Shown here one piece after another: positions 11,001 through 20,988 of a DNA stretch of 64,000 bases; position 1 is the stretch's first letter; each line of letters starts with the position of its first letter. This DNA comes from Paulinella micropora (Eukaryota > Cercozoa > Imbricatea > Euglyphida > Paulinellidae). The notes under the pieces were generated by a model, which was not told the DNA's origin, did no database searches, and worked only from the letters and a program-made list of their open reading frames with translations. Location: assembly GCA_019918135.1 (NCBI GenBank), contig WBZZ01003133.1, positions 60,001 through 124,000 of the forward strand. Reading direction: 5' to 3'. Position numbers and translations under genes: made by a program.

Positions 11001-13122
11001 GCGTCAGCAGCAGAAGCGGGAGTCGTATGTTCTGTTCGTCGATCTACGCAAGGCTTTCCCGTCTGTTTGGAGAGATGGTCTATTTGAGAGGCTCTGGAAG
11101 CTGGGTGTAAGGGGCAAGTTCTGGCGCACGCTACGCAGGTGCTACGAGCAGACTTCGTCGCAAGTGCTAGTTGATGGAGCACTCACCCCCGAAGTACTGG
11201 AGGGTGTAGGCGTCCAACAGGGGTCCCCTCTCTCTCCCACACTCTTCAACGTCTTTATGGATGAGCTGTGTGATCGGCTGGCGAGTGCCCTCAAGATCAC
11301 GGATGTGAAGCGGCTGAACGACATCAAGGCACTTCTATACGCGGACGACGTGGCCCTCATCGCTCACAGTCGCACCGAGCTCCAGAAGATGGTCAATGTT
11401 GTGGCCAAGTTCGCGGAAGATTACCGGCTGGAAGTCAACTTGAAGCCCGGCAAGACGGAAATCATGCCCGTTTACACGTCGAGCAAGGCGAAACGACCAA
11501 GTATCAGGGAGCGAGGTGAGCCCGTGGTGTGGTTTCGCGGCCAGAAGCTTTGTGTCACCAGTCAGTACAAGTACCTGGGAGTGGTTATCACCGACGACCT
11601 GAAGTGGAAGGAGCAGGCCCTGCGGGCTACGCGTGTCACTGAAGTCGCCACCGCAGGTTGGTACTCTTTGTGGTGTGCAGGTGAGATACAAGCTAGGTAT
11701 CGTCTCATGTGCTGGAATCAACTTGTGGGGGCCAAGCTGAAGTACGCCTTCGATGTCTGGCGTGCCCCCGTATCGCAGCTCACCAAGCTGGAGGCAGCAA
11801 TGCTGCGCCCCATGAGGATGATTCTCGGCATCAGCCCTAAGACAAGCAAGTGGATTACACTCTTTCTGGCGCGCTCTTTGAGTGCGGAGCGTTTGCGGCG
11901 GGCGGCGCAACTGAAGTTCTATGGACGGCTGCGTGTTCTACCGGAGAAGCGATTTCCTGTCATCGCATCTCAAGTCAAATCCGACTGGACTCCGGAGGCC
12001 GAAGGCGCTATCAGGGACTCAATGGATCTACAACAAGGGCTTCAGGAGCTCCTAAATAGCTCAGAGAAGGACCTCGAGGGTTGGTGTTCGACTGTGGACA
12101 AGTGGGCCCTTCAGCAGGACGTCAAGATGGTGCAGCAACTGATGTGGGACAAGCGAGAGGCAGGCAGCGATCTTACTGATGGCCTGCGAGTCATCCTAAG
12201 ACAAGTCTTTGGAACTAAGGAGTTCCCAAGATGGGTAGCCCTTGATGATGCGCATTATAATCTGCTTCGGAGAAGGTTGCTCAGCTGCAACAACCGCCTT
12301 CGGTTGTACCGCAGCAAGTTGGTCAGTGGCATGTCCCCTCGCTGCTTCTGTTGTCATGATGATGTCAATGAGTCCCTTGCGCACTTCTTATGGGATTGCC
12401 CCATGCATGAGGGGAGACGTAAGCAGCTGTTGCTGAGTATGCAGAGGCTCGGTGGCATGGCTGTGGGGGGTGCTGAGGGGGATGGAGGGAGTGAGGAGGG
12501 TGGTGAGGTCGTAGGTGGTGAGGTTGTGGTGGAGGATGTGTTGCTTGGGCGGGAGCGGGAGGGCTCTGTGCGGCAGGGTTGGGATGATATGTCGCCTGTG
12601 GATCAATCACGATTGTTTTGTAAGTTTTTTCAGGGGAAGTCGCGCTTCCGCAGTAACTTTAGGCTTGCTGCGTTGTTAGGGGTTACAGCGTTGCGTCCCC
12701 CTCCAAAGTTGGATGTGTTGTTTGGATCATATGTGTCTGAGTGTTGGTCTGCTAGGGAGGGTAAAAGGGAGGAGCTTGGGGTGGAGGATGGGGGCGAGGA
12801 GGTGATTGACCTCACTGAGGTTCCATCAGCTTCTGTCCCACCCTCTGCCCCAAGTGACGTTGATGTTGCGCGGCGCGGCCGTCCGCGCAGTGTGGACGTC
12901 CTGGCTAGAGAGAGGGGTTCGGGAGCGCAGCGTAGTGTCTCCGAGTTCTTCTCTTCAGCTAACACCCTCGCATCTAGCTCTTCATGCACTTCACAGCCCC
13001 CATCTGCCCCTGCTGTTGCTGTTGCTGCTATGTCTGTTTGGTGTTCTGACAATGCGTTGGGATCGGCTGACCCCGGTGACCCAATGGAGGCACATGTCCA
13101 GGATCTGGATCTGATGCTATAG
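8014..13122 (+). CDS. LINE polyprotein: RRM-like, AP endonuclease, reverse transcriptase
   Basis: This 1,702-residue ORF starts at the first ATG after an in-frame TAA at 7996. Residues about 118-200 (NLIVWGLSE...) resemble the RNA-binding ORF1/RRM-like region of LINEs, here fused to the polymerase. Residues about 309-575 are an exonuclease-endonuclease-phosphatase domain: SHNWQGKTGY, GAQEHRM with the metal-binding Glu, VTVADANAKLG, LDYICAS, and DTDHKAVWAEL with the catalytic His. Reverse transcriptase spans about 860-1180, with FVDLRKAFPSV, QQGSPLSPTLFN and the active site YADDVALI. Near residue 1442 a Cys/His cluster (CFCCHDDVNESLAHFLWDC) matches the zinc-knuckle region after RT in L1-like elements. 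The last 12 codons lie inside the conserved 3' tail. It nicks target DNA and primes reverse transcription there. No stop or frameshift is seen. Confidence 0.93.
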   Translation: MASDIGRLLLSMDYKYAKHGATTVALMGQGRIAEDLDNPRGNASSTGSGPMSQDGRMRARVYDGIPEPRGEAILAAPHPSSPNLAHGSALQHKASGAIWQMAPPPRRYRRVDRYDKDGRNLIVWGLSERANLQEIASKMSGLGLVVPVMEWQGQRMSRHLELVYEDDDSRQTALQQLKHLKFFGRGVNVALGRRFRDRERVRRLIRIHLRGEAAVRKEEAATGYRVLPLHEECVDDVQVVSSELAADAPKCVSECADVHVVPLHSAASAVGDQPAQAPAEGGSTRAEAKRGRRVRKRAKKHRSKQFDTGFKLLVASHNWQGKTGYDNVGTAEWASFYKHEGWLVIGAQEHRMGKKQLSKCSLDGFRIFGKPAEVSEKNRCKGGVLFAVANFLGPYCNLVSAPVDHRQQVWLRIASGVTGAHDIYVGNGYFPQETQEEESSEAYAAWQAAIAFFGAKGLVVTVADANAKLGPACSRKEEGIVGQHGEVDHKGAPVRSENGKRLAAVLVASGLRNLSGFSCPVEGSYWWSRREQRGMGTGKHLLDYICASPGLASGAKFGVCEDDLDTDHKAVWAELTWSGQRRPKRAAKPYRSFRVDKLIGAGVSGNDHAAKQALDYLRDKFDDVFQHCLQKLGVHQLPELDLSGGADSQRVVDDVTERVAQSFRMAAHRVLGSRCIRPRFTNNWFDGELKELIQQRREAYAAYRRDESNAEARLNWLRLRKEIRKATRAKKSASFKQVQEEAVKCQREQSSKRFWLLAKRLGGARRTKVSAPVQREDGSLACTLPEKVARWEEFRKNSVKPRENPASAAVVVECCAEAGSLEWEEAEAKRQFHWNDRFRDEVARAMKEHEVGEDTCEELDKPFTQEEVLARQRALNNHKACGEDKVKNEMLKYGGAYINGYLTQYFNWIREAERTPKAWGKGIIVNIPKGGDPTDPDNWRDISIISCLGKLYLSLLATRLTLFVDGPDKLRPEQGGFRPGRRTTDQVFTLWQRLKGRQQQKRESYVLFVDLRKAFPSVWRDGLFERLWKLGVRGKFWRTLRRCYEQTSSQVLVDGALTPEVLEGVGVQQGSPLSPTLFNVFMDELCDRLASALKITDVKRLNDIKALLYADDVALIAHSRTELQKMVNVVAKFAEDYRLEVNLKPGKTEIMPVYTSSKAKRPSIRERGEPVVWFRGQKLCVTSQYKYLGVVITDDLKWKEQALRATRVTEVATAGWYSLWCAGEIQARYRLMCWNQLVGAKLKYAFDVWRAPVSQLTKLEAAMLRPMRMILGISPKTSKWITLFLARSLSAERLRRAAQLKFYGRLRVLPEKRFPVIASQVKSDWTPEAEGAIRDSMDLQQGLQELLNSSEKDLEGWCSTVDKWALQQDVKMVQQLMWDKREAGSDLTDGLRVILRQVFGTKEFPRWVALDDAHYNLLRRRLLSCNNRLRLYRSKLVSGMSPRCFCCHDDVNESLAHFLWDCPMHEGRRKQLLLSMQRLGGMAVGGAEGDGGSEEGGEVVGGEVVVEDVLLGREREGSVRQGWDDMSPVDQSRLFCKFFQGKSRFRSNFRLAALLGVTALRPPPKLDVLFGSYVSECWSAREGKREELGVEDGGEEVIDLTEVPSASVPPSAPSDVDVARRGRPRSVDVLARERGSGAQRSVSEFFSSANTLASSSSCTSQPPSAPAVAVAAMSVWCSDNALGSADPGDPMEAHVQDLDLML

Positions 13123-13147
13123 TCTGAGGAAGCCTACTACTTTCATT

Positions 13148-13186
13148 ATTATTATTATTAGTAGTAGTAGTAGTGGTAGTAGTATT

Positions 13187-13229
<43 letters not shown>
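13148..13229. repeat. (ATT)n/(AGT)n microsatellite
   Basis: Mixed ATT, AGT and AGTGGT trinucleotide runs directly follow the LINE's 3' target duplication. They are a continuation of the tract into which the LINE inserted. Confidence 0.85.
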
Positions 13230-13232
<3 letters not shown>

Positions 13233-13279
13233 GAGGCACATGTCCAGGATCTGGATCTGATGCTATAGTCTGAGGAAGC
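13230..13279 (+). mobile_element. Minimal LINE 3' end (50 bp)
   Basis: This is a second isolated copy of the LINE's terminal 50 bp, about 100 bp downstream of the full LINE and followed by (ATT)n. It is not part of the LINE itself because the LINE's target duplication ends at 13147. Confidence 0.8.
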
Positions 13280-13280
13280 C

Positions 13281-13317
<37 letters not shown>

Positions 13318-13319
13318 GT

Positions 13320-13587
13320 GGACACCGTGATAGCCCAGTGGTCAAGTTCTACCATCTGGGCCCTGTCGCCAGTTCGATTCCCGTCGGTGCCACCAGTATT
13401 TTCATTGAACATACCGGTCTATTTCTGGACCAGTATTTTCATTGAACATACCGGCCCGTCTGGAAGTGTTGGAACTGCCCTTGCGGGGGTGTCATTAGAG
13501 CTTATCGTCAATTCTTCGTACTCCCCTCACGGGTGAGACGATGGAGGCGCATGTGCAGAAATGCATCAGCCATTGACAGAGAAGCAC

Positions 13588-13627
<40 letters not shown>

Positions 13628-13896
13628 TGGACACCGTGATAGCCCAGTGGTCAAGTTCTACCATCTGGGCCCTGTCGCCAGTTCGATTCCCGTCGGTGCC
13701 ACCAGTATTTTCATTGAACATACCGGTCTATTTCTGGACCAGTATTTTCATTGAACATACCGGCCCGTCTGGAAGTGTTGGAACTGCCCTTGCGGGGGTG
13801 TCATTAGAGCTTATCGTCAATTCTTCGTACTCCCCTCACGGGTGAGACGATGGAGGCGCATGTGCAGAAATGCATCAGCCATTGACAGAGAAGCAC

Positions 13897-13943
<47 letters not shown>

Positions 13944-13986
13944 GGCGCATGTGCAGATTTGCATCAGCCATTGACAGAGAAGCACT
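13320..13986 (+). mobile_element. Two SINE-II copies and one bare tail
   Basis: Full-length copies at 13320-13588 and 13629-13897 have A and B boxes and the duplicated ATTTTCATTGAAC module. A tail fragment (GGCGCATGTGCAG through GAAGCACT) is at 13944-13986. All are plus strand and separated by (ATT)n, as in the 2.5-5.9 kb array. Confidence 0.8.
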
Positions 13987-14003
13987 ATTATTATTATTAT
14001 TAT

Positions 14004-14342
14004 GTTAAACTGTGACGCCAACTCATAACCCTTTGGTGGTAGATGCTGGGGAGGAGGGTCGTTGCGCGCGTAAAAGATCTTAAACTCCGCATATGCTGGT
14101 TGATAGCCCAGGACCCAGCAGACACCAGATTGTTATGGGTGGGGTTTCGAGGCAGCTCTAGCAACCGCGCTTGGTGTATGCACTTGCACATTCGGTGACG
14201 TCTTGCCCTCAGGAGCTCCATCGGTGGCCCCGATCATCAGGCGAGAGACTGACACGGGGGGGTGGAGGACCTCGAACAAGGGTATTGGAGGCTTATGTCC
14301 GTTGAGGACATGCCATTAGCTGCATCAGTACGCCTCAGATAT

Positions 14343-14344
<2 letters not shown>
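14004..14344 (+). mobile_element. Short retroelement, family C, longest copy
   Basis: This 341-bp unit sits between ATT runs and starts GTTAAACTGTGACGCC. Its 3' 140 bp match the partial copy at the window start. TTGATAGCCCAGGACC resembles an A box, but no good B box is seen. The 3' region carries ATTGGAGGCTTATGTCC, again related to the common tail. Confidence 0.6.
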
Positions 14345-14381
<37 letters not shown>

Positions 14382-14647
14382 GGACACCGCGATAGCCCAG
14401 TGGTCAAGTTCTACCATCTGGGCCCTGTCGCCAGTTCGATTCCCGTCGGTGCCACCAGTATTTTCATTGAACATACCGGTCCGTCTGAACCAGTATTTTC
14501 ATTGAACATACCGGTCCGTCTGGAAGTGTTGGAACTGCCCTTGCGGGGGAGTCATTAGAGCCTATCGTCAATTCTTCGTACTCCCCTCACGGGTGAGACG
14601 ATGGAGGCGCATGTGCAGAAATGCATCAGCCATTGACAGAGAAGCAC

Positions 14648-14711
<64 letters not shown>

Positions 14712-14974
14712 TGGACACCGTGATAGCCCAGTGGTCAAGTTCTACCATCTGGGCCCTGTCGCCAGTTCGATTCCCGTCGGTGCCACCAGTATTTTCATTG
14801 AACATACCGGTCCATCTGGACTAGTATTTTCATTGAACATACCGGTCCCCGTCTGGAAGTGTTGGAACTGCCCTTGCGGGGGTGTCATTACAGCCTATCG
14901 TCAATTCTTCGTACTCCGGTGAGACGATGGAGGCGCATGTGCAGAAATGCATCAGCCATTGACAGAGAAGCACT
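14382..14974 (+). mobile_element. Two SINE-II copies
   Basis: Copies are at 14382-14648 and 14713-14974. The first has the CACCGCG head variant also seen in the 35.6-kb copy. The second has a small loss in the CTCCCCTCACGGGTGAG region. Both end GAAGCACT before ATT runs. Confidence 0.8.
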
Positions 14975-14977
14975 ATT

Positions 14978-15009
<32 letters not shown>

Positions 15010-15010
15010 A

Positions 15011-15184
15011 TAGGGAGTACATAGGCCATCGGTCCTTTCCATGGGCTGATTGGTATAAAGCTCCTAGAGTAATGTTCTATGCCGTCACTTCCTTTATTCC
15101 ACCGATTGGTGTGGAGACTTTCCTTATGGAATGGAGGACTGGATGCACATGGCCTTTTGGCTCAGCAATTGGCAGGAGATACAC
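15011..15184 (+). mobile_element. Short retroelement, family B
   Basis: This copy has the same ends as the others (TAGGGAGTACATAGG to GAGATACACT). It is followed by a run that changes from ATT to AGT to AGC units. Confidence 0.7.
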
Positions 15185-15231
<47 letters not shown>

Positions 15232-15255
15232 GTAGTAGTAGTAGTAGTAGTAGTA

Positions 15256-15294
<39 letters not shown>

Positions 15295-15312
15295 CAGCAG
15301 CAGCAGCAGCAG
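15185..15312. repeat. Graded microsatellite ATT-AGT-AGC
   Basis: The run changes composition stepwise from (ATT)n through (AGT)n, with one irregular TAT, to (AGC)n. From 15313 to 16275 I see no gene. That stretch holds a (GA)n run at about 15773-15799 and ordinary sequence that may include the 5' flank of the next gene. Confidence 0.85.
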
Positions 15313-16275
15313 GCTTCCTCAGACTATGGTTATAGTAAAAATATTTGTCATGATATTTGTCATAAGAATGATAATCATAATGATAATCAGCAAGTGCAAT
15401 CATATGGAATACTCATAATAATAATGGTTTCAGACGCACGTTGGATTTTTTCCCTGACATGTACTTCCTTTTTATTTCTATATCCACCTGTCCATACACT
15501 GTTTTAAATTAATCTAAATGTATATCTGAATATCCTAACACTGTCAATGCTTGTCGAAGTTAATCGTTCACATCGCGATGTATATTACCACTATTATTAC
15601 TGCTGTTATTTCTAAACCATGAACCATCGACTGTGTGTCCTTCAGACAGAATTTCATTCATGGTGTAGCAAATTCTAGAAAGCTTTCTATAGCTAAGTCG
15701 ACCTTAAGCTATCCTAAAAGCAAGTGCATGGCGAATAGGGGACGGTGGGGAAAAGAGAGGGAGGGTAGCGGGAGAGAGAGAGAGAGAGAGAGAGAGAGCA
15801 ACGAACCTGGGTCGCTGATAGGAAACGCTGTGAAGAGGGGAAGAGAGTGAGAGAAGGATGCGCCCCTTTGCTCAATAGCTCGAGCACAAGAGTGCATAAC
15901 ATGTAGTGTTGGTAATCCAGGATATAGGAGGCACAGGGACGCAGGAGTGAGGAAACAGTACAGAGATAAATGGAAAAGAAACAGAAACAGTTGCAAAGAC
16001 CGAATGAGATGGCATACACAACAAAAACCAGAGCCGACAAGACAAGAAGATTTGTAAAATTCACTGAACATATGGTTCGCAAATTGTCAGGGTATAGCAA
16101 ATTTTATGTTTGTGTCGGCAATGGAGACCGAATTCATTATAAGTCAAACTACCATTCATGTTTGACTAGTCTTCTCTGTTTCCATTTCTCTTCCCGTCTT
16201 TTCTCAGTGTTTTGATTTTCCTGTTTTGCGCAGTAAAGAAATCGCTGAAGACTAAGGGTAGAAATCGTTGTCTAG

Positions 16276-17932
16276 ATGGAGCAGGGCGGTGGCGGTTGGC
16301 AAAAAGTGGCGCAGCTGGTGGCGCAGGGCGAAAAGGCGAAAGCGCAGTGGGCCCAGCACGTCCAGACCAACCAGCCCGTATCAATTGCCTTTACAAACCC
16401 TGTCAACAATGGCATAGCCAGCTGCCACATGCAACTTCATTACACATCACACAGAATTCAATTTAACGCATTAATCGCCATGCCAACGTCCCAAACTATC
16501 CGATAGCATGTGCACAACATGGAATAAGGGCGTCCAACAGCAGTAACAGCAAAAGCTTAGTTCAAAACAATAGCATAAACGAGTGAGAACACCACAAACA
16601 CAAACAATTAGAATTTTTTTACACTGTGAATGAATGTAAATGGTCTTCCTTCTATCTGTAGGTTATAGTAAAGGGCGCTCTGGACAAGTGGTTCTCTGTA
16701 CCAGAAGGTGCTGACCTTCGTGCAATTTCAGCCTGCACCTTTCATGCATGAACATACATCGTACATGAACGCTTACATATGTTGGGTTTCTTTTTGCAGA
16801 CGGAGAAAGGAATGGCTGCCAGCCAGACAACGAGGTCAGGCAGACATAAGTCGGCACGTCAGATATCTGTGTTATGTTTTCTGTATGTTCCGTTGTGCTC
16901 AAATGGTTTGTGTGATGGCTACTAGAGCTATCGCAGCATGCTTTGGACGCCAAGGCGGCTCGAACAACGGATTGGCTCCTCGACCGTTCGAAATGTTTTT
17001 GTCAGCACCAATGGTCAACTAATTCCTTTGTGCTTGGCATACCCTGCAATATGTAGGTCATCGGCATGAGATGTCTCATTGAGTATTTCTTTCGGCTGCA
17101 TAAAAAATCCGTTTAATATCTTGTTGGTCCTTCCGAATTGCAAGCCTTTGATATCTGTAGCCACACGTGTTTGTATGTGTTAGTTGGGCTGGAACATTTA
17201 ATATTATGACTTCGTATGCAGGTCGTTTCAAGTACTTCAAGATGCAGCAGGGCAGCGTACCTTCTACACGATCGGTCCCTGTGTCCTACATCTTCCTTTT
17301 TGATCAATCAGTTCCTATTTGTGACTGCCATAGACCCAGCAAGGTGAGCAGTTGAGGGCGAGCATGACCTTCAGGTCAGGCACAACAGGACACAAAGGAG
17401 TGGGAGAGCCGAGTTGTGTGTGTGTGTGGGGGGGGGGGGGGGAGGGGGGGGGAGCGGGGTGGGAATTACGGATTGAGAAATTCATACAATTCGTTGGTGG
17501 TCATATCGATCTTTTGTTATCGCAGCGAATTCTACAGACGTTCTCAGTTTTCTCTCCCAATGTCTAACGTCTCAACTTCATCCCAAACATCCTCACTATC
17601 CCTTCCTTCGAAATCCGCCTCATTTACTTTTCCTCCTGCTCCTGTTCCCCCTTCTTCTTCTTCTTCTTCTTCTTCTTCTTCTTCTTCTTCTTCTTCTTCT
17701 TCTGCTTCTTCTTCTGCTTCTTCTTCTGCTTCCTCTTCTTCTTCTTCTTCTTCTTCTTCTTCTTCTTCTTCTTCTTCTGCTTCTTCTTCTTCTTCTTCTT
17801 CTTCTTCTTCATCATCTTCATCTTCATCTTCATCATCAACATCTTCTTCTTCTTCTTCTTCTTCTTCTTCTTCTTCTTCTTCTTCTTCTTCTTCTTCTTC
17901 TTCTTCTTTCACTACTACTACTACTACTACTA

Positions 17933-17998
<66 letters not shown>

Positions 17999-17999
17999 G

Positions 18000-18060
<61 letters not shown>

Positions 18061-18073
18061 GCTACTACTGCTA

Positions 18074-18150
<77 letters not shown>

Positions 18151-19289
18151 GCTACTACTGCTGCTGCTGCTCCTCCTCCTCCGGGTGCTAGTGCTAGCAC
18201 TATCGCTGCTTCTTCTGCTTCTACTGCGACTACTGCGACCGCGACAACTGGCCCCTTGTCAATCTCAGCTTCGCGTCAGGTTTCCAAGGCTTCCTGTTCA
18301 TCTTATTTGGACCTACCTGAGCCTGCCGTCGGGGTGGCAGAGGAGCGGCCAGCACCTTTCTTGGCTGCCCATGAGCTATTATATCTGTACGGGGAGCCGC
18401 TAATACCCACGCTCGAGGCGCTACTCCCGCCTCCCTCGCTGCTAGCCGACATTGACCTGACCTCCAAACTCCTGTGGTTCCAACTCTTCTTTCCTCTTTC
18501 TCATAAGATGTCTCTTCTGATTCGATTGCCTATCACAAAGGCAGGTACATGTCCTAATGTCTTCCGGTGCAGGGTCGCGCCCTGTGGAAACGTCTCTCCC
18601 CTTCACTACGACCTATCCAATGGTCTTCATGCTGCGCACTGTGATGTTATACGCCATGTGTGCTTGTCTCTTGATCTATGTTTCTTTTCAGGCATCTTAG
18701 CCCAGCTGCATGGCCGTAAGCGAGTTTTTCTGCTGGCACCATCTGCTCAGCACTACTTGCTGTTGCGTCCTCATCCTATACAAGTCTGCTTACGGCGTGC
18801 ATACTCGTTGTTAGTATTGTTTCTTGCGTGGACATATAGAGCATCTTCGATCGGCAAAGCCGTCTGGACGATATGCATCGTTCCAGGCTGATCCAGGAAC
18901 ACGCCTCTTCAGAACAAGACTACACCCGGATTGAAGCGGTACGTAGTACAAATTTCATAGGTAGTTCATAGTCGACGTTCCAGCCCTTGAGGTGCAGTTG
19001 CGCTTTCACTGCTGCTTGTTGAAGGTGATTGGGCCTGGTGAGTTTCTGTACATTCCATATGGTTGGTGGCACCAAGTGGAGTCCAGGTAGAGTCTTCGCC
19101 CTTTGCTTAGCTCTCCATCCTCTGGTGTCTGTGTGCATTAATCAAATGAATTTCAATATGACAGCGAGCCTACCGTATCCGTGAGCTTTAGATGGAACCC
19201 CTACCAAGAGTCAGTGCAGGTCATATTTTGTCCTTTTGTTTCCCTTTTGCCCAACTAGCCTAACCTCACCGAACCGCATAACTCTTTCT

Positions 19290-19339
<50 letters not shown>

Positions 19340-19648
19340 TTGTGTCTGTGTCTGTCTGTGTGTCTTGCTGTCTGTATAAGTGTGTGCTCTCCTTTAACTT
19401 CCTGAATCTCTTCTCTCCCCTCTCTCTCGTGCATCTGGCGGACTCGTTCACACCCTGGCGCTCTTTCTTGCTTGCAGAAAGCGGCGTTGGTGCGTGCCGG
19501 CTGCTGCACCATGCCCGCTGCAGTGCAGGAGGCCCTATACACCGCTTGCCTTTCAATCATTCCTCCTCCCGTCAGGGAAGTTTTGCTTCTCAGGTTCCGT
19601 CAATACCTGACCGAGTCGCAGGATGATGTACACAGTGTGACTGATTAG
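16276..19648 (+). CDS. JmjC / cupin-8 dioxygenase-like host gene, about 11 exons
   Basis: The best-supported exons, all joined in phase by GT-AG introns, are: exon ending 18476 (...LLADIDLTSKLLW), 18573-18622 (VAPCGNVSPLHYDLSNG), 18692-18783 (ILAQLHGRKRVFLLAP), 18840-18938 (SIFDRQSRL...TRIEA), 19025-19086 (VIGPGEFLYIPYGWWHQVES), 19165-19219 (EPTVSVSFRWNPYQESVQ) and 19478-19648, ending in TAG. Introns are 56-258 bp. HxD in SPLHYDL and the distal His in GWWHQV match the Fe(II) triad of JmjC/cupin-8 2-oxoglutarate oxygenases. HGRKR and PGEFLYIP are typical of the family. Upstream, 16276-16377 (MEQGGGGWQKV...) and the exon starting 16662 (VIVKGALDKW) fit the family's N-terminus; the exons at 16800-16834 and 17222-17343 are likely, but their frame is unresolved. 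The acceptor at 19024 is chosen by homology. Relatives include TYW5-, HSPBAP1- and JMJD6-type proteins; the substrate is unknown. Confidence 0.8.
17652..18171 (+). repeat. (TTC)n-(ACT)n-(GCT)n microsatellite in JmjC gene
   Basis: About 520 bp of TTC, then ACT, then GCT/ACT units lie before the exon that encodes LYLYGEPL. In the gene's frame the run reads as long Ser, then Thr, then Ala/Thr tracts and stays open, so it could be coding. It could equally be a pyrimidine-rich part of an intron with its acceptor further on. In JmjC relatives no such insert is expected between the N-terminal and core parts. Confidence 0.7.
19282..19330. repeat. (CT)n run inside last intron of JmjC gene
   Basis: A CT-dinucleotide run followed by CGCGCG lies within the 258-bp intron 19220-19477. 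The rest of that intron is unremarkable. Confidence 0.8.
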
Positions 19649-19977
19649 GGTTCTTTTTTGACTGTGCATGATGTATATATTGTCTTTAAGTAGGACTTCC
19701 CATAACCCACGGAAAGCCAGCAAAAAACGAAAAGTATGGGCCTCCAAACTCAGTGCGGAGATAATTACGATCCGAACTTTAAAAAATACTCTAGCTACAT
19801 ACTTGCCACAGATTAGATAGGCAGTGAATTCTGACATTATTTCTCGGAGAGCGTGAGGGTAATAGTTATAGTAAATGTTGAGTTCGTGCTTTCATATGTT
19901 TCACAAATAGTTATAGTGGTCGTAACATATATTAGAACCTGCAGTAATCTTACTAACTTACTGTGTTTCAGGGGGAG

Positions 19978-20148
19978 TGTTGGAACTAGTAATCTTAATA
20001 TTAATAGTTAGTGGACCGGCTGTATCGGAGTACGGTGTTGGTAGAGCCATTACTTAGATCCGGCCAGTCATGTTACTTGGCCCTCTGCGCTGGCGCGTTT
20101 CCTTATTGAAGCTTAGTTCTGCAGACAGTACTGGTTGCGGTTGTTCCA
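19978..20148 (+). mobile_element. Small solo-like LTR (171 bp)
   Basis: The sequence begins TGTTGGAACTAGT directly after a polypurine tract GGGGGAG and ends GGTTGTTCCA, giving TG...CA ends with short inverted repeats (TGTTGGAAC/GTTCCA). A purine tract next to a TG...CA block is the layout at the 3' end of Ty1/copia elements. No coding part is recognised in the 330 bp between the JmjC stop and this LTR. It reads as an old remnant. Confidence 0.5.
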
Positions 20149-20153
20149 GATTA

Positions 20154-20187
<34 letters not shown>

Positions 20188-20361
20188 TAGGGAGTACATA
20201 GGCCATCGGTCCTTTCCATGGGCTGATTGGTATAAAGCTCCTAGAGTAATGTTCTATGCCGTCACTTCCTTTATTCCACCGATTGGTGTGGAGACTTTCC
20301 TTATGGAATGGAGGACTGGATGCACATGGCCTTTTGGCTCAGCAATTGGCAGGAGATACAC

Positions 20362-20399
<38 letters not shown>

Positions 20400-20570
20400 G
20401 GGAGTACATAGGCCATCGGTCCTTTCCATGGGCTGATTGGTATAAAGCTCCTAGAGTAATGTTCTATGCCGTCACTTCCTTTATTCCACCGATTGGTGTG
20501 GAGACTTTCCTTATGGATGGAGGACTGGATGCACATGGCCTTTTGGCTCAGCAATTGGCAGGAGATACAC

Positions 20571-20604
<34 letters not shown>

Positions 20605-20949
20605 TCCTAGAGTAATGTTCTATGCCGTCACTTCCTTTATTCCACCGATTGGTGTGGAGACTTTCCTTATGGAATGGAGGACTGGATGCACATGGCCTTT
20701 TGGCTCAGCAATTGGCAGGAGATACACTATTATTATTATTATTATTATTATTTCCTAGAGTAATGTTCTATGCCGTCACTTCCTTTATTCCACCGATTGG
20801 TGTGGAGACTTTCCTTATGGAATGGAGGACTGGATGCACATGGCCTTTTGGCTCAGCAATTGGCAGGAGATACACTATTATTATTATTATTATTATTATT
20901 CGATGGAGGCGCATGTGCAGATTTGCATCAGCCATTGACAGAGAAGCAC

Positions 20950-20950
<1 letters not shown>
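20188..20950 (+). mobile_element. Four family-B elements and a SINE tail in (ATT)n
   Basis: Family-B copies are at 20188-20362, 20398-20571, 20606-20728 and 20754-20877. The last two begin at the same internal point (CCTAGAGTAATG), so one is probably a duplicate of the other. A bare 48-bp SINE-II tail is at 20903-20950. All are plus strand and separated by ATT runs. Confidence 0.7.

Positions 20951-20987
<37 letters not shown>

Positions 20988-20988
<1 letters not shown>

Larger units (their letters stand above)
7022..13133 (+). mobile_element. Full-length APE-type LINE with target-site duplication
   Basis: The element is bounded by the exact 14-bp direct repeat CTACTACTTTCATT at 7008-7021 and 13134-13147. 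It has a 992-bp 5' leader, one ORF (8014-13122) and an 11-bp 3' remainder ending GAGGAAGC, with no poly(A). The target lies in an ATT/ACT-rich tract between short retroelements. The leader shares its first about 60 bp with the element at 22588, and holds two inverted-repeat structures. An uninterrupted ORF and exact target duplications point to a young insertion. Confidence 0.88.

Noticed and set aside
17544-18200. Minus-strand ORF with long Val, Glu and Lys runs
   Set aside because: It is the complement of the TTC/ACT/GCT microsatellite in the JmjC gene and has no other sequence content.
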